From Selenomonas bovis DSM 23594 (GTDB lineage: Bacteria; Bacillota; Negativicutes; Selenomonadales; Selenomonadaceae): 64,000 nucleotides of DNA. This document shows positions 63,831-64,000 of the stretch, piece after piece. A program made the translations under genes and the position numbers. The notes below the pieces were generated by a model. That model was not told where the DNA came from and ran no database searches. It worked only from the letters and a program-made list of their open reading frames with translations. The DNA is taken from positions 25,011-89,010 of the forward strand of contig NZ_KB908385.1 in assembly GCF_000381005.1 (NCBI RefSeq), read 5' to 3'. The stretch's first letter is position 1; each line of letters opens with the position of its first letter.

Positions 63831-64000
63831 ATGCAAAATCAAATTTTACAAGGAGATTATACATCCCTCGGCGGAAGTTTTCAACTCTGCCTTCCCTTAA
63901 ATTTTGAATTTCAAATTCCAAAGGATGACCCGGTCCGTCTGCTACGCCACTTTGTGGATGAAATGGATTTATCCGCACTTTACCAGACATTCTCTCAGGC
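63831..64000 (+). CDS. IS1182-family transposase (partial, N-terminus)
   Basis: 56 codons up to the window edge, open throughout. It starts MQNQILQGDYTSLGGSFQL and contains IPKDDPVRLLRHFVDEMDLSALYQTFS split around the family motif DDPVRLL and VDEMDLSALY, which is the N-terminal domain of IS1182-type DDE transposases. The catalytic part lies beyond the window, so intactness cannot be judged. No strong ribosome site is visible before the ATG. Confidence 0.85.
   Translation, partial: MQNQILQGDYTSLGGSFQLCLPLNFEFQIPKDDPVRLLRHFVDEMDLSALYQTFSQ

Larger units (their letters stand above)
63724..64000 (+). mobile_element. IS1182-family insertion sequence (left part, right end off the window)
   Basis: The transposase gene starts at 63831. 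Just before it lie two stem-loops: a 44-bp imperfect palindrome GGGGCTG...CAGCCCC (63724-63768) that may include the left inverted repeat, and TTGCCAAGGA/TCCTTGGCAA (63785-63812). The exact left end cannot be fixed without the right end. The flanking A and T runs let the first hairpin also act as a terminator in both directions. Confidence 0.7.

Overview
The window looks like a chromosomal segment of a motile Negativicute, most likely a member of the Selenomonadaceae (Selenomonas/Mitsuokella type). The DNA is GC-rich, but promoters are classical TTGACA/TATAAT. There is a Firmicute T-box leader. The flagellar set is of the Firmicutes kind (FliY with a CheC-like domain, CheC, CheD, FapA-like protein, FlbD, TIGR02530-type protein), and DUF4127/DUF2225/DUF6115-type genes are present. 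The genus is an inference from gene content and not from a marker gene. Nearly every gene lies on the minus strand; only serC, a DeoR-type regulator and a transposase fragment are on the plus strand.

Layout. 1-739: the start of an ohrR-like regulator and a small unknown gene. 907-4036: divergent serine biosynthesis genes, serA (minus strand, behind a T-box leader with its own terminator) and serC (plus strand), then an isolated DeoR-family regulator (4183-4956). 5063-8138: a three-gene minus-strand cluster (DUF2225 protein, possible lipid-binding protein, exported DUF4127 protein). 8309-20733: a complete glycogen operon glgC-glgD-glgP-glgB-glgA followed by a fused GH13 amylase/GH77 glucanotransferase. 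It covers ADP-glucose synthesis, chain elongation, branching, phosphorolysis and maltodextrin recycling. GlgB carries a 165-residue histone-H1-like tail. 21278-25193: DUF805, recX, recA, an ArsB/NhaD-type transporter and a small unknown protein. 25222-28487: glnS, an HD-domain hydrolase and a NiaR-type repressor. 28544-28700: tRNA-Arg and tRNA-Pro behind a perfect consensus promoter.

28910-63482 is one contiguous flagellar and chemotaxis region read right to left. A first block, flgB-flgC-fliE-fliF-fliG-fliH-fliI-fliJ-transglycosylase-motE-like-fliK-flgD-(TIGR02530-type)-flgE, builds the rod, MS ring, switch, export ATPase and hook, and ends at a terminator at 51115-51136. A new promoter (51024-51052) starts the second block: flbD-fliL-fliM-fliY-cheY-fliO-fliP-fliQ-fliR-flhB-flhA-flhF-flhG-pilZ-cheB-cheA-cheW-cheC-cheD-(unknown membrane protein)-sigD-fapA-like-(unknown)-DUF6115. 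This encodes the export gate, switch, placement GTPases, c-di-GMP brake, chemotaxis core and flagellar sigma factor. An IS1182-type element begins just upstream of flgB and runs off the window.

The least explained structure is a dispersed element of about 160-180 bp that forms one long imperfect palindrome with terminal inverted repeats. There are three copies: two back to back inside the flagellar block between motE-like and fliK (55307-55649), and one in the opposite orientation between the transporter and the 102-residue gene (24669-24829). Sequence differences among copies are compensated on the opposite arm, as expected if the folded form matters.
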